From: Alteromonas lipotrueae
GTDB lineage: Bacteria > Pseudomonadota > Gammaproteobacteria > Enterobacterales > Alteromonadaceae
DNA length: 64,000 bases
Direction: 5' to 3'
Assembly: GCF_019249215.1 (NCBI RefSeq)
Contig: NZ_JAESDI010000007.1
Location: 62,001 to 126,000 of the forward strand
The notes below the pieces were generated by a model. The model did no database searches, was not told the DNA's origin, and saw nothing but the letters and a program-made list of their open reading frames with translations. A program made the translations under genes and the position numbers. Below, piece after piece: positions 35,331-45,725 of the stretch. The stretch's first letter is position 1. Each line of letters opens with the position of its first letter.

Positions 35331-36503
35331 TTACAATGCTGCCTTAAAAGAAAACACGGTTTCATTCTCATCGGAATGCACCATCAAGCTGCCTTTATGT
35401 GCTTCAGCAATTTGCGAGGCGATAAACAAACCTAAACCCAAGCCACCGTTTTTTTTGTTGTTTTCATTTCGCCAAAATGGATGAAATAGCTTATCGATAA
35501 CATCAGCGCTTATTGGGGCCCCCCCATTAGACACGCTAACTGTAAGTGTTTCTTGTTCGACATTGGCTATCACTTTAATAGGCTGCGCTCTATCGCCGTG
35601 TACGATCGCGTTAATCAGCAAGTTAGACAGTAACTGGCTGATACGCTCCGGGTCACATGAAAAGGTGCCGTCTATATTGATATTCGCACGTATGTCTCGG
35701 TCTGAATGCAAGCTCGATAGTTCAGTTACCGTATGAGCTAAAACGCTTTCTAAATCGCTCACTGGCTTAACGTTTAATTGAATCCCCTTGCCCATTTGCC
35801 CGTGCGTAAAATCCATCACGTCACTAATGAGTCGCGTCATGCGTTTAGCGCTGTTATCCATTCGAGATAGCACTTTTTGGGAAGTGGCATCGCTGGCATG
35901 GTCAACAAGGAAGTCTACACCCATTTTAAGCGCCGATAATGGTGTTCTCAAATCGTGGCCTAAAATAGCAATATATTGCTCACGCAATTTAGCGGCAGCT
36001 TGCTCGCTGATAAGATTAGTTTCAGCCGCGATTAGGCGCTCATCCACTTCCATCTGCCTTGAAATCAGCTCGGCGAAAGACTTTATTTGATTTTCAATTT
36101 TATCGGTTTTTAATACCGCAGGAAGTGGGTCTAAACCACAAAGCGTACCGAAAAATTCACCATTTTTGTTGTAAATGGGGTAAGAAAAGTAACTTTCGAA
36201 GCCATACATGATGGGTATTTCGCTTTCTCGATAAACGGTATCTTCTTTAGCGTGCTCAATCACTACTGGTTTCGTAGATTTTCTTACCTGATTGCAAAAG
36301 GTGGTTTTGATATCGAGTTCATCGCCAGGTATTAAATTAAAATTCACCTCGTCGAGAACAGCACACATTGTCCAATTATCTTCAGTCACTCTGGCCACGC
36401 AAATAAAGCGAAGACCTGTGGCGTCTGATAACATTTTCATAATATGTGGAACAGCTTCTATCGATTGAATAGTGCGAATATCTCGCTCAATTGAAGAATT
36501 CAT
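35331..36503 (-). CDS. Soluble sensor histidine kinase with GAF domain
   Basis: 390 residues, no membrane segment. GAF domain at about 20-155 (LRFICVARVTEDNWTMCAVLDEVNF ... YFSYPIYNKNGEFFGTLCGLDP), then HisKA with phosphoacceptor His183 in AILGHDLRTPLSALKMG, and HATPase_c with NLLINAIVHGD (N box) and GGLGLGLFIASQIAEAHKGSL (G box). No receiver domain and no neighbouring response regulator gene, so an orphan kinase. The ligand of the GAF domain is unknown. Monocistronic, divergent from yebG. Confidence 0.92.
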   Translation of the reverse strand: MNSSIERDIRTIQSIEAVPHIMKMLSDATGLRFICVARVTEDNWTMCAVLDEVNFNLIPGDELDIKTTFCNQVRKSTKPVVIEHAKEDTVYRESEIPIMYGFESYFSYPIYNKNGEFFGTLCGLDPLPAVLKTDKIENQIKSFAELISRQMEVDERLIAAETNLISEQAAAKLREQYIAILGHDLRTPLSALKMGVDFLVDHASDATSQKVLSRMDNSAKRMTRLISDVMDFTHGQMGKGIQLNVKPVSDLESVLAHTVTELSSLHSDRDIRANINIDGTFSCDPERISQLLSNLLINAIVHGDRAQPIKVIANVEQETLTVSVSNGGAPISADVIDKLFHPFWRNENNKKNGGLGLGLFIASQIAEAHKGSLMVHSDENETVFSFKAAL

Positions 36504-36830
36504 TACATCCTCTTCGTATCTAAGTCATCTTTATCACGCCGATTTTCGGCACTCGATTTCACGCTCTAATAAGAAACAGTGACGCACCTCTTGATAAATT
36601 TACTGTTATTCGATGTTACATTGCTAGATAAAGACTAATTGAAGACTGCAATTAAAAAGAAAAACGTAAATTTTTGACCTTGGGCGTAGCGATGTTAAAG
36701 CGGTTTTTTCGCCCATGTAGTCACTATACTTAAGTTGAAAAAAAATAATATCAAAAAACCTTAAATACTGTTTATTTATCCAGTTAAATATTGTACAGTT
36801 TTATGGTCTATTCATTTAAGGGGACCTAAC
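36504..36830. other. Divergent regulatory gap between histidine kinase and yebG
   Basis: 327 bases, A+T-rich, holding the divergent promoters of the kinase and yebG and a LexA box (36766-36786, listed separately). Nothing else is recognised; no ORF with a ribosome site. Confidence 0.7.
36766..36786. promoter_or_regulatory. LexA (SOS) box upstream of yebG
   Basis: TACTGTTTATTTATCCAGTTA fits CTGT-N8-mCAG with one change (CCAG for ACAG) and the flanking TA of the consensus. It lies 45 bases before the yebG start codon, where LexA would block transcription. In E. coli yebG is an SOS gene. Confidence 0.8.
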
Positions 36831-37118
36831 ATGGCCATTACCACGCAGTATGTTGTCACGCACAAAGGGGTAGAAAAATTGGTAACTACCGATAAAAAAG
36901 AAGCAGATCAGTACGATAAAATGCTCGACGCTGCCGACAACCTTGCTGAATACATTCAAGCAAAGGGCTTAGGCATTGAAGATAGCCTTGTTGAAGAACT
37001 CACTATCATGTTGTCTAAGAATAAAGACAAGGTGAGCAAAATTTTTAAAGGTGCGACAGCCCAGAGTGTACTAGAAGATGAGAGTGCCGACGTGGTAAAG
37101 CTTAAAGCCAACGGATAG
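36831..37118 (+). CDS. yebG: YebG family SOS protein
   Basis: 95 residues: MAITTQYVVTHKGVEKLVTTDKKEADQYDKMLDAADNLAEYIQ aligns along its length with E. coli YebG, a small DNA-damage-induced protein of unresolved biochemical role. AAGGGGACC provides the ribosome site. LexA box upstream supports conserved SOS control. A long inverted repeat (37136-37185) follows. Confidence 0.92.
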   Translation: MAITTQYVVTHKGVEKLVTTDKKEADQYDKMLDAADNLAEYIQAKGLGIEDSLVEELTIMLSKNKDKVSKIFKGATAQSVLEDESADVVKLKANG

Positions 37119-37135
37119 GCGTTGCAGAAAAGCTC

Positions 37136-37185
37136 GGCGTGCTTTTACGTGGAGCTAACGTAAATATAAAATGGTTAAAAGCACG
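37136..37185. repeat. Inverted repeat between convergent yebG and Aer-like receptor gene
   Basis: GCGTGCTTTTA (37136-37146) and TAAAAGCACGC (37175-37185) are perfect 11-base arms around a 28-base loop that contains a smaller TTACGT/ACGTAA pair (37144-37149 with 37157-37162). A shared terminator for the two convergent genes is likely, though no strong T-run follows on either strand. Confidence 0.5.
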
Positions 37186-37206
37186 CTCAAAAACAATCAG
37201 CACAGA

Positions 37207-38787
37207 TTATCCTGTGCGTTTATCCGTGTTAAAACGAGCAATTAACCCGTTAACTTGATTTACGGTGTCACGAAGATCTCGACCAACTTTGAGCGAGGCT
37301 TCTGATGACTTCTGCGTTTCTTCCGCACTATCAGCTACATCTACGAGCTGCTGATTAATATGCTCGGCCACGGTACTTTGTTCTTCTACAGCAGAGGACA
37401 TTTCAACGGTTGCAGAGGCAATACCGCTTACTGCATTATTGATTTCTTGTAGTGCGCCTCGGGTTTCTTCAACAATTGCACTGCCGTGCTCAGCAGACAC
37501 CAATCCTTCCGAAGACACCTTTACGGCCCGTTCCGTTCTATCAACAAGCTCTTGAATAATGTTGTGAATTTTATCAGTGGACACGCGAGTTTTAGAAGCC
37601 AGCGTACGCACCTCATCGGCAACAACAGCAAAGCCGCGCCCTTGCTCACCAGCACGAGCAGCTTCTATAGCAGCATTTAGTGCTAGCAGGTTAGTTTGAT
37701 CAGCGATGCTAGAAATGATGCTAGCGGCTTCGCCAATATCACTGGTGGACTGAGCAAGCTCGGTAACGGTATCGGAAATTGACTCCACCGCGCCTTTTAA
37801 TGACAGTATGGCCTGCATCGCTTCTTCAGCTTTGTCGTTACCCATTTGTACGTTAGTCGCGGCAGTTCTAGCGCTAACCGCATTGCTCTCTACCCGTTCA
37901 GCCACTTCTTGAATAGCCTGGCTCATTTGAGTTACTGCTGTGGCAATTTGCTGGGTGGCAAGATTCTGCTGAATAATCGTTTTACTGGTTAACTCAGCTT
38001 GGCTGTGAGTTGAAACCGCAATACCTTCTAACCCGTCAGATGCATCTTTAATACGGGTTAATGCCGTGCGAGTACGCGCTAGTTCGCAACCTAACGCCAA
38101 CTTAGCCTGAGCGATATAATCCACATCGGCATAATATGTTTGTGCCACAAGTGCATTACTGTAACTGGCAGGGCTTAACGAAAGAAATTCCCGCCAGTAG
38201 CTCCGGCTTTTTGCCGATTGCCAAAACATCATAGTCAGTAATGCAATGAAAGTAACACCTAGGGGTACTAAACCAGCGGTAAAGCCAATCGCTACCAACA
38301 ATAGTAAACTTACCACTATCATGGGTGACATGGGTGAAAGTGTTTGACCAAGCTTTGCAGCAAAGGGAATTGGCGATTTTCCGGCAGATAGTCTGCCATA
38401 TATGCTCGACGCGCGTATTATCTCTTTATCGGCGGCATGAATTCTAACTGACTCATAACCCACCGCGTTCCCCCCCTCGTATACGGGAGTGACGAATGCT
38501 GACACCCAATAGTGGTCGCCATTTTCTCTTCTATTTTTGACCAACCCAGCCCAGCTTTGTCCCGACTCTAGGGTTCGCCACATTTCTTTAAACACACCAG
38601 AGGGCATATCCGGATGACGAATAATGTTGTGGTTTTTTCCTATCAAGTCTTCTCGTTTATACCCGCTTGCCTCCACAAATTCGTCATTGCAATGTTGTAT
38701 AACACCACGTTTGTCAGTAGAAGAGATAAGGCGGTAATGAGAAGGGAATTTGTATTCGCGTTGGGTGACAGACTGGCTTTTCTTCAC
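37207..38787 (-). CDS. Aer-like methyl-accepting chemotaxis protein with PAS domain
   Basis: 526 residues. PAS domain at about 15-115 with Aer-type features ([65 protein letters not shown]), a hydrophobic pair of membrane segments at about 150-195, then a HAMP-less linker and the MCP signalling domain with hairpin tip [38 protein letters not shown]. Probably an aerotaxis/redox receptor binding FAD through the PAS domain, as E. coli Aer does. It lacks a C-terminal CheR-tethering pentapeptide. Confidence 0.92.
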   Translation of the reverse strand: MKKSQSVTQREYKFPSHYRLISSTDKRGVIQHCNDEFVEASGYKREDLIGKNHNIIRHPDMPSGVFKEMWRTLESGQSWAGLVKNRRENGDHYWVSAFVTPVYEGGNAVGYESVRIHAADKEIIRASSIYGRLSAGKSPIPFAAKLGQTLSPMSPMIVVSLLLLVAIGFTAGLVPLGVTFIALLTMMFWQSAKSRSYWREFLSLSPASYSNALVAQTYYADVDYIAQAKLALGCELARTRTALTRIKDASDGLEGIAVSTHSQAELTSKTIIQQNLATQQIATAVTQMSQAIQEVAERVESNAVSARTAATNVQMGNDKAEEAMQAILSLKGAVESISDTVTELAQSTSDIGEAASIISSIADQTNLLALNAAIEAARAGEQGRGFAVVADEVRTLASKTRVSTDKIHNIIQELVDRTERAVKVSSEGLVSAEHGSAIVEETRGALQEINNAVSGIASATVEMSSAVEEQSTVAEHINQQLVDVADSAEETQKSSEASLKVGRDLRDTVNQVNGLIARFNTDKRTG

Positions 38788-38937
38788 TAATAAGATCCAT
38801 TGCTATAGCGGTGTTAAAAGTAAATAGGAGAACCCTATTTCTTGGTAATTGCCTAAAAGCGTAGAACATTATTGGGAAGATTAATACTAAAGTAGCAAAA
38901 GAATAAGATAATAATTATATTGATATAATCTAAAAAG

Positions 38938-40443
38938 TTACGCGAGCGGTAGGCGCACCTTAATTGTGGTTCCCTTATCGATTTCACTAGTTACTTCAAA
39001 CTGGCCGCCGTGTTCTTCAATAATAGTGAGTGAAATAGACATGCCAAGACCAGTACCATCGCCAGGCGGTTTAGTGGTGAAAAATGGCGTAAACATTTTG
39101 CCAATGACTTCCTCTGACATACCTTTGCCCTCATCTTGCAAAGTAATGACCGCATCCCCTTCTACTGATTCAACATCAAACTTAATGCATTTGCCTTCAT
39201 CCGTGGCGTAAATGGCGTTAGTGAGCAGATTGACAAGTACTTGCTGTATTTGCCCCGCATTGCCAATGACTTCTACAGCGGTCTCAGGGGGCGTGAATAT
39301 GACTTTATTTTTGTACTTATGCAGATTGTTAGTAATTCGCAAGGCTGAGTTTATCGCTTCGGCAACATTGATGGCGACACGCTTTCCACCGCTGGGATAG
39401 GAAAAGCCTCTTAGCGCTTTAACGATATCGATAATTCTTTCGATACCCTCTGAAGACTCTTCAAACATTTCAGAGATAGCCTCGGCACTCTCTTTTAATG
39501 AGTAAGTGTTTTCAAGCGCCAAATAACGGGCTTCTATTTCTCCACCTGCGTCTTTACAAAGTACCTTTATTTCCGATAAAGCACTTTGATAATCCTTAAA
39601 AATATCGCCAGCCACTGACGTGTTACTGCGTACGTAACCTATAGGATTGTTAATCTCATGAGCTATACCTGCCGCCAACTGACCCAGCATGGCCATTTTA
39701 TCTGCAGTTATTAGCTTTTCTTGCAAATAGCGTTGGTCTTTTTCCATCGATGAGAGGGCGGCTTTATGATGCTTGATTTCGTGTTTGGAACTTCTGTAGC
39801 CTATTCCAAACTGTAAGTAGTGCTTATTTGCATCAAGCACATACAACATCTCTTCATCTAATTCGCTGTTTTTGGTCAGCAATGCAAGCCAAGCCTGCTC
39901 GCCGTTGCCCAAATTCTGCATGAAGTGTAATACGTAAGCTTCTTCATGAGTGTCTGGCCTTTCAACGATATTTACACACCATTGGCTATAATTATCTGTT
40001 ACAGAGAGTGGCAGCTCATTTAAAATAACCTTGGCAAAATCATTGCCATCAACCCAACCGTTCTCTATTTGCCAAACCTTGTTGTCACCTCCCTGAATCA
40101 CCTTTCCCGCTTTCGTAATGAAGGCCAGACCACAATAGGCATCACTGAATTCAACTGCTGATTCAATGGCTGAAAAGATAAAACTAGCACCGCTATCGGA
40201 AGATTTAAGGTGGGAAGCGGAGCGATTTAGAAAAATTAATTCCCGCTCTCTTTTTTTCGATTCATGTAATGCTTTACGCAGGGCTTGGGTTGCCGAATAG
40301 GCATCGCTTGAGTAGCTTTCTAAAAACCACTCAGCGTTTTCCCTCGCTACTTTTTGGCGCTTAAGTTGTCGCTCAAGTGTTTTCACTTGAGCTTTTAAGT
40401 CAGCAACTTCCTTAGGGCTAGGGGGTATTGAAGCATCGCTCAA
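38938..40443 (-). CDS. Soluble histidine kinase with N-terminal coiled coil and GAF-like domain
   Basis: 501 residues without membrane helices. A coiled coil at about 10-75 (KEVADLKAQVKTLERQLKRQKVARENAEWFLE) precedes a GAF-like sensory region (about 80-215), a second coiled segment, HisKA with His262 in QLAAGIAHEINNPIGYV, and HATPase_c with NLLTNAIYATD and GDGTGLGMSISLTIIEEHGG. The N-terminal helix layout resembles kinases that work with a separate sensor protein. It follows the CZB receptor gene by 59 bases, so the two may be co-transcribed and share a signal. No response regulator gene is adjacent. Confidence 0.9.
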   Translation of the reverse strand: MSDASIPPSPKEVADLKAQVKTLERQLKRQKVARENAEWFLESYSSDAYSATQALRKALHESKKRERELIFLNRSASHLKSSDSGASFIFSAIESAVEFSDAYCGLAFITKAGKVIQGGDNKVWQIENGWVDGNDFAKVILNELPLSVTDNYSQWCVNIVERPDTHEEAYVLHFMQNLGNGEQAWLALLTKNSELDEEMLYVLDANKHYLQFGIGYRSSKHEIKHHKAALSSMEKDQRYLQEKLITADKMAMLGQLAAGIAHEINNPIGYVRSNTSVAGDIFKDYQSALSEIKVLCKDAGGEIEARYLALENTYSLKESAEAISEMFEESSEGIERIIDIVKALRGFSYPSGGKRVAINVAEAINSALRITNNLHKYKNKVIFTPPETAVEVIGNAGQIQQVLVNLLTNAIYATDEGKCIKFDVESVEGDAVITLQDEGKGMSEEVIGKMFTPFFTTKPPGDGTGLGMSISLTIIEEHGGQFEVTSEIDKGTTIKVRLPLA

Positions 40444-40502
40444 TATAAAAGCCTTTTAGTCTATATCGCTTTAAACACATTCAAGGTATATGAGTTAACT
40501 GG

Positions 40503-41585
40503 TTAGCTGGCTATCTTATCTAGTAACAACATTACTTTCTCGCTAGAGCGTTCCATTTCAACTACTTTTGATTCTAGTGTTGAAGTATCACCTTCTGCTT
40601 TTGCGTTGATAGCAGCCACACCCGCACGATGTACTGCCGCATGAGGTGTTTCTAATTCTCTAAATGACGACGACTTACCAATAGCAGCACCTTGATTTTC
40701 GCTGTACCATTTTCCTAAACGGCAACTGACGTGATCAGCAAAATCACTTGGTTTTTTATCGCTGAAACCAAATAAAACTGCATATACATCAGACTTCCAC
40801 ACTACGTGATCGAGCTTAACCGTCTGTATAAAGGTACTTAAGGAGCCCTCGTTGATAGTCGTTTTCATACTATCGCAATGAGAAACCATGGTTTCATAGC
40901 TGCTATTAAGGGTGCTAATTCCCTCTTCTAGCTCTTCGTTATTACCTCTTAATTCGTTGACACCCGAAACCGCTTTTGCCGTAGATTGAATAATATCGTT
41001 TACCAGTTCAGACACTTCTGTGGCTGATTTGTTTGTTTCAGTTGCCAGTGCGCGCACCTCATCGGCAACTACACTGAAACCGCGACCAGCATCACCTGCT
41101 CGCGCCGCTTCAATAGCGGCATTCAATGCCAGTAGGTTGGTTTGATCCGATATACTGGTAATGGTAGAAACAAACTTATTAATGTTATCGGCTGTGCTTG
41201 ATAAGCCAGAAATGCGCTCGCTCATACTCACCATTTGAGTATTCAAACCGCTCATGTCTTTAACAATTTTAGTAAGTACGTGGGAAGATTGCTCAAACAA
41301 TTCATTAATATCTGATATTGATTGGTTTTCGGCGTTTATTTTTTGATAAGACCCTAAAACGGTTTCTCGTATACCTTCCACTTGGTTCAAAGAGGTAACT
41401 AAACAACGTGTTACCACATCGTCATCAATTTGCCTTGAGGCATCGCTTAACTCGGTAACTTGCCGATGAAGTTCTGCATTTTCAGACTCTAAGTCTGATA
41501 TTTTATCAAGGGCAACTTGATAGCGGCTTTCAAGTTGAGAGGCCTGAGACTCTTTTTCTAAGTATTTGCTTCGAGAAACGAACAT
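40503..41585 (-). CDS. Soluble chemoreceptor with C-terminal CZB zinc-binding domain
   Basis: 360 residues, no transmembrane segment or signal. N-terminal coiled coil (about 8-50), MCP signalling hairpin at about 135-200 ([39 protein letters not shown]), and a C-terminal chemoreceptor zinc-binding (CZB) domain at about 250-355. The expected zinc ligands are visible: His260 (KLDHVVWK), Cys288 (SCRLGKWY), His315 and His319 (PHAAVH). The Cys-containing CZB type senses zinc or hypochlorous-acid-type oxidants in studied receptors. The short signalling region may feed a chemosensory array or the adjacent kinase. Confidence 0.9.
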   Translation of the reverse strand: MFVSRSKYLEKESQASQLESRYQVALDKISDLESENAELHRQVTELSDASRQIDDDVVTRCLVTSLNQVEGIRETVLGSYQKINAENQSISDINELFEQSSHVLTKIVKDMSGLNTQMVSMSERISGLSSTADNINKFVSTITSISDQTNLLALNAAIEAARAGDAGRGFSVVADEVRALATETNKSATEVSELVNDIIQSTAKAVSGVNELRGNNEELEEGISTLNSSYETMVSHCDSMKTTINEGSLSTFIQTVKLDHVVWKSDVYAVLFGFSDKKPSDFADHVSCRLGKWYSENQGAAIGKSSSFRELETPHAAVHRAGVAAINAKAEGDTSTLESKVVEMERSSEKVMLLLDKIAS

Positions 41586-41664
41586 AGGGTGACCAAATTT
41601 TATTTGTGTGAAAATTTAGCATAACAGAAAAAAGCGTAACTTCACCATTCGTCGTTGGTTGAAT

Positions 41665-42666
41665 TTACTCAAATTTTCTGGTGGTCCCTCGAATAATCAA
41701 TTTAGGCGATAAAATATGTTCCATTGTCATTTTCCTATCGCCATAAGCCTGATTTAAAATCCAGCGTGATGCCATAGCACCAATCTCGCGCACAGGGTAG
41801 TTCACAGTCGTTAACTTAGGGGTAAGGTAACTAGCAAAATCGACGTTATCGAACCCAATGACAGAGATATCTTCCGGTACGCGTTTACCATGCTTTCTTA
41901 GTGAGTTAATGGCGCCTGATGCCATTTCATCATTTGCACAGGCGATTGCACTAAAACTTACGTTGCGACTAAACAGTTCATCCACACACTTCTCACCAGA
42001 GAAAGCTTGGAAATTCCCTTCTGCTACAGAGTCTTCATCGAAATGAAAGCTGGCCTCTTTTAATGCTTTTTTATGCCCAAGTAAACGGTTGATACCATCC
42101 GCTTTAAACAAGGCACCGGCGGCGTAAGCAATTTGAGTATGGCCCAAATCGATAAGGTGCTTAGTGGCTAGATATGCGCCGAGCACATTGTCTAGGCTGA
42201 TACATTTTTCACCAATAGCTTCTATATAGCGGTTAACCACAACAATAGGAACATCTTGGCTGGCAAGGTCTACAAGGTACTCATCGCTGACCGCCTCAAC
42301 ATGCAGAATAAGCGCATCGCAACGGCGACTCAGCAAGGCTTCAATTTCTTTTTTCTCTAAAGCTTCATCACTGTGTCCGGTCACCACAAACATATGCTTA
42401 TTGGCTTGTCTAAGCACTTTTTCAGAGCCCGCCATCATGGCACCAAAGAATGAGCCATGTAGTTCAGGTACCACATACCCCACGGTATGGGTTTTATTTG
42501 AGGCAAGGGAAGCCGCTATGACATTGTGTCGATAGCCAAGCTTCTCCATCGCATCAAGCACTTGCTGGCGCGTTTTCTCTTTAACGGTATCTGTGTTGTT
42601 TATAACTCGAGATACTGTTGCTGACGACACGCCAGCTAGTTCACTTACTTGCTTAATCGTTACCAT
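41665..42666 (-). CDS. LacI-family transcriptional regulator of the beta-glucoside locus
   Basis: 333 residues. Helix-turn-helix at 1-50 (VTIKQVSELAGVSSATVSRVINNTDTVKEKTRQQVL) and periplasmic-binding-like effector domain (VGYVVPELHGSFFGAMMAG ... SVIGFDNVDFASYLTPKLTTVNYPVREIG). It ends the GH1-transporter-regulator run on the minus strand, 56 bases after the transporter. Likely binds the TGTAAGCGCTTnCA palindromes at 45.66 kb and 53.2 kb and releases them on a beta-glucoside or its product. The effector is unknown. Confidence 0.9.
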   Translation of the reverse strand: MVTIKQVSELAGVSSATVSRVINNTDTVKEKTRQQVLDAMEKLGYRHNVIAASLASNKTHTVGYVVPELHGSFFGAMMAGSEKVLRQANKHMFVVTGHSDEALEKKEIEALLSRRCDALILHVEAVSDEYLVDLASQDVPIVVVNRYIEAIGEKCISLDNVLGAYLATKHLIDLGHTQIAYAAGALFKADGINRLLGHKKALKEASFHFDEDSVAEGNFQAFSGEKCVDELFSRNVSFSAIACANDEMASGAINSLRKHGKRVPEDISVIGFDNVDFASYLTPKLTTVNYPVREIGAMASRWILNQAYGDRKMTMEHILSPKLIIRGTTRKFE

Positions 42667-42722
42667 AGAGCATTAACAGTGCATACGTGCGCTGTGTATA
42701 TCCTTGCTTTGCGTAGTTATTA

Positions 42723-44078
42723 TTACGACCCGCGATGCGCGTCGTCTGTGGTCAACCCAAGTCGCTGCTGAATTGCCAACATTTTTTGGTTATCTAATGT
42801 ATACCAGCGCATAATAATCGCAACACCTATCGAAGCGATTGCTGGCCCGATACAAAATAACGCCACTATGCCTTTTGCCACATCCGGTGAAAAGGCGTCT
42901 GGTTGATAGTTAACTGATGCGAGTAACCACCCCGCAAGTGCGCCGCCCAAGGCCAGTCCAACTTTAATGAAAAAGACCACAGTTGAATACGTTAACCCAG
43001 TCATACGAAGCCCCGTTTTATCTTCGCCATAGTCCACCACATCAGCAATTTTTGCCCACAGTAGCGGCGTAGCCATTTGCAAGATAAGGCCCCAAAGGAA
43101 ATGCAGTGAAATGGCCGTAAACCACTCTTGATAAGGCACAAAATAATTCACGATACACACTACTGCGCTGGCTAACTGAAGCCAGGTGTAAACTTTGATT
43201 TTACAAAATCGTTTAGCTACTGGGTTCGCCAACGCACAGCCTATAATGCTTCCCACCATACCGGCGGTAACAAATAATGTGGCCGACTCTGGCCGCTGCA
43301 ACACGTACTTCACATAGTAGAGCGCTAGCGTGTTTCGCATTACCATGCCGGTGAGTAACACGATAGCTACCATACAAAGCACTCGGCACTGATCATTTTG
43401 CCAAATAGCCGCTAACTGGGTTTTGTAAGGCGCAGGCGTTTCATTGGCAGGTTTCACCCGCTCTTTAGTACCGGCAAAGCAAAGCAGAAAAAGTACCATC
43501 CCCACTATGCTCATCACTATCATGGCGCGCTGATACCCAAGTGCTTCGTTGCCATTACCTAAGTAATCAACCAATGGCAGCATAAATGATGTCACCAGCA
43601 GGCCTCCGCCCATGGCAAATACAAATCGATAAGACTGAATAGATACGCGTTCTGAAGCATCGGCACTTAGCACGCCGCCTAATGCAGAATAAGGAATATT
43701 AATGGCGGTATACATTATCATTAGCAGTGCGTAGGTGATAAATGCATAGTAAAGCTTACCTTCTTCGGTAAGCCATTCAGGAGAGGTAAACGCAAGCACG
43801 CTGCAAAGCGCAAAAGGCAAAGCCAACCATAATAAATAGGGGCGGTATGCGCCCCACCGCGTTCTTGTTCTGTCGGCCAAAGAACCCATTAAAGGGTCGG
43901 TAACGGCATCAAATACTCGTACGAGTAAAAACATACTCCCTACCGCTGCAGCCGGTATGCCAACAACGTCGGTATAATAAAATGTCAAAAACAGCATGAC
44001 GGTTTGAAAAATGAAATTACTTGCCGTATCGCCTAACCCGTAGGCAATCTTTTCCTTTGCACTTACCATTGGCTTCAC
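42723..44078 (-). CDS. MFS sugar transporter of the GPH (glycoside-pentoside-hexuronide) family
   Basis: 451 residues with about twelve membrane helices. GPH signatures: EKIAYGLGDTASNFIFQTVMLFLTFYYTDVVGI at the start, RVFDAVTDPLMGSLADRTRTRWGAYRPYLLW in loop 2-3, and NIPYSALGGVLS. These cation symporters carry oligosaccharides and glycosides. It lies 43 bases after the GH1 gene and before lacI, so uptake of cellobiose or another beta-glucoside is likely. Complete. Confidence 0.92.
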   Translation of the reverse strand: MKPMVSAKEKIAYGLGDTASNFIFQTVMLFLTFYYTDVVGIPAAAVGSMFLLVRVFDAVTDPLMGSLADRTRTRWGAYRPYLLWLALPFALCSVLAFTSPEWLTEEGKLYYAFITYALLMIMYTAINIPYSALGGVLSADASERVSIQSYRFVFAMGGGLLVTSFMLPLVDYLGNGNEALGYQRAMIVMSIVGMVLFLLCFAGTKERVKPANETPAPYKTQLAAIWQNDQCRVLCMVAIVLLTGMVMRNTLALYYVKYVLQRPESATLFVTAGMVGSIIGCALANPVAKRFCKIKVYTWLQLASAVVCIVNYFVPYQEWFTAISLHFLWGLILQMATPLLWAKIADVVDYGEDKTGLRMTGLTYSTVVFFIKVGLALGGALAGWLLASVNYQPDAFSPDVAKGIVALFCIGPAIASIGVAIIMRWYTLDNQKMLAIQQRLGLTTDDAHRGS

Positions 44079-44121
44079 CGTTATCTTTATTATTTTATAC
44101 TTTTAATCAATTGCGCATCTA

Positions 44122-45477
44122 TCAGGCTGCGTTTAACGCTTTTCGTCTTTCTTCTAGCAATTGTTGTAGTCTTAGTGCACTGGCTTTTAACGTTCGTTTT
44201 TGCGTATCGTAATCAACGTAAATAATACCAAAGCGTTTCTCGTAACCCAGCGCCCATTCAAAATTATCTAACAAGCTCCAAACAAAATAGCCTGTTATAT
44301 TGACCCCTGCTTCAATTGCATCAGCTACCGCCTGCAAGTGAGTGGTTAGATATCGAATACGCTGCTCATCGTTCACGACACCATCCATCGATAACGTATC
44401 ATCACTGGCCAAGCCATTTTCAGTGATAATAAGCGGTGGTAGTTGGTAGTCATTATGCAACTGTAGCAGTAAATCAGTTAACCCTTGCGGGTAAACTTCC
44501 CAGCCCATTGCGGTAGTTTCACTTTCCTCTGGGGCTGGCAATTGACAAGGATCTTCAGAGCCATCATCGGTGACTTTAGCGCGAGTGTAATAATTCACAC
44601 CTAAGTAATCTATTTTCTCAGAAATGATATCCATATCGCCATCGAGAATATCTGGCCGGTGAGCTGCCGGAATGTCATCGATAAGAGCAGGGTAACAACC
44701 ATGCATTAACGGTTTAATGTACCAGTCGTTATGATGATCATGTGCTAATTTTGTGGCGCGAATATCTTTTTCATCACTAGAATTTGCGTAGAACGGCGTA
44801 AAGTTAAGTACTACGCCAGCCTCGATATTGGGTGCATTTTTGCGTAGAACGCGCATGCCTAAACCGTGGGCCAACAACAAGTGATGTATCGCTTTTTTTC
44901 CAAATTCTTTGCCCACTTTCCCTGGAGCATGAACCCCTACTTCGTAACCTAAATAGGCACTACAAAAGGGTTCGTTTAATGTGGCGTATGAGTAAACCTT
45001 ATCACCAAAAGCTTTACTCACCACATCCACATATTCAGCAAACGCATAGGCCGTTTTTCTATTTAGCCAGCCTCCGTCATCTTCTAAATACTGAGGCAAA
45101 TCCCAGTGATACAGAGTGACATATGGCTTAATGTTGTTTTGCTTTAACTTTGCTAGCAAAGCAAGGTAGAAATCAAGCCCTTGCTGATTGACCGAACCAT
45201 CTTTTCTAATAATTCGTGGCCAGCTGATAGAGAACCGATAAGCGTCTACATTTAACGAATCAATAATGCTTAAGTCTTCTTCCAAACGGTTCACATGATC
45301 ACATGCCACGAGGCCGTGACTGCCATCGGCAATCTTTCCAGGTGTATTGCAAAAGGTATCCCAAATGCTTGGCTCTCTGTTGTCTGCATCGCCCTCAATT
45401 TGAAATGACGATGTCGCCACACCCATGGTGAAATCTGATTGCATAAAGGGAGAGCCTGGTTGGGCTAAAATTTCCAT
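44122..45477 (-). CDS. GH1 beta-glucosidase
   Basis: 451 residues, no signal peptide, so cytoplasmic. GH1 (beta/alpha)8 barrel with N-terminal FTMGVATSSFQIEGD, acid/base Glu169 in ATLNEPF and nucleophile Glu353 in LIITENGLAS, plus the substrate-binding NYYTRAKV and WSLLDNFEWALGYEKRFG(IIYVDYD) region typical of aglycone-proximal GH1 loops. Hydrolyses imported beta-glucosides such as cellobiose to glucose. First gene of the minus-strand operon, about 190 bases downstream of a LacI-type operator. Confidence 0.96.
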   Translation of the reverse strand: MEILAQPGSPFMQSDFTMGVATSSFQIEGDADNREPSIWDTFCNTPGKIADGSHGLVACDHVNRLEEDLSIIDSLNVDAYRFSISWPRIIRKDGSVNQQGLDFYLALLAKLKQNNIKPYVTLYHWDLPQYLEDDGGWLNRKTAYAFAEYVDVVSKAFGDKVYSYATLNEPFCSAYLGYEVGVHAPGKVGKEFGKKAIHHLLLAHGLGMRVLRKNAPNIEAGVVLNFTPFYANSSDEKDIRATKLAHDHHNDWYIKPLMHGCYPALIDDIPAAHRPDILDGDMDIISEKIDYLGVNYYTRAKVTDDGSEDPCQLPAPEESETTAMGWEVYPQGLTDLLLQLHNDYQLPPLIITENGLASDDTLSMDGVVNDEQRIRYLTTHLQAVADAIEAGVNITGYFVWSLLDNFEWALGYEKRFGIIYVDYDTQKRTLKASALRLQQLLEERRKALNAA

Positions 45478-45662
45478 GTGTACAAAACCTTATTCGAATG
45501 AATGTATCAGCGCCTGTCTAAAGCAGTCGTTAAAAAAATAAATACGACGGTCACTAACGATGTTGAGATTGTGTGAAGCCAAGTTGTATTAGCACTATAT
45601 GTAAGGTGCTCTATTGGCAGCTTGTGTATAGTGCCACCCTACGAAACGAAGTGTAGCATTAT

Positions 45663-45678
45663 ATGTAAGCGCTTTCAT
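45663..45678. promoter_or_regulatory. LacI-family operator upstream of GH1 gene
   Basis: ATGTAAGCGCTTTCAT, a near-perfect palindrome centred on GC|GC, 185 bases before the GH1 start codon. It matches the site at 53200-53215 in all but one base, which points to one shared regulator. Confidence 0.8.
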
Positions 45679-45725
45679 ATAGCAACAAGTAGTAACAGGG
45701 AAGAATTTTACATTTCATTCACAGA

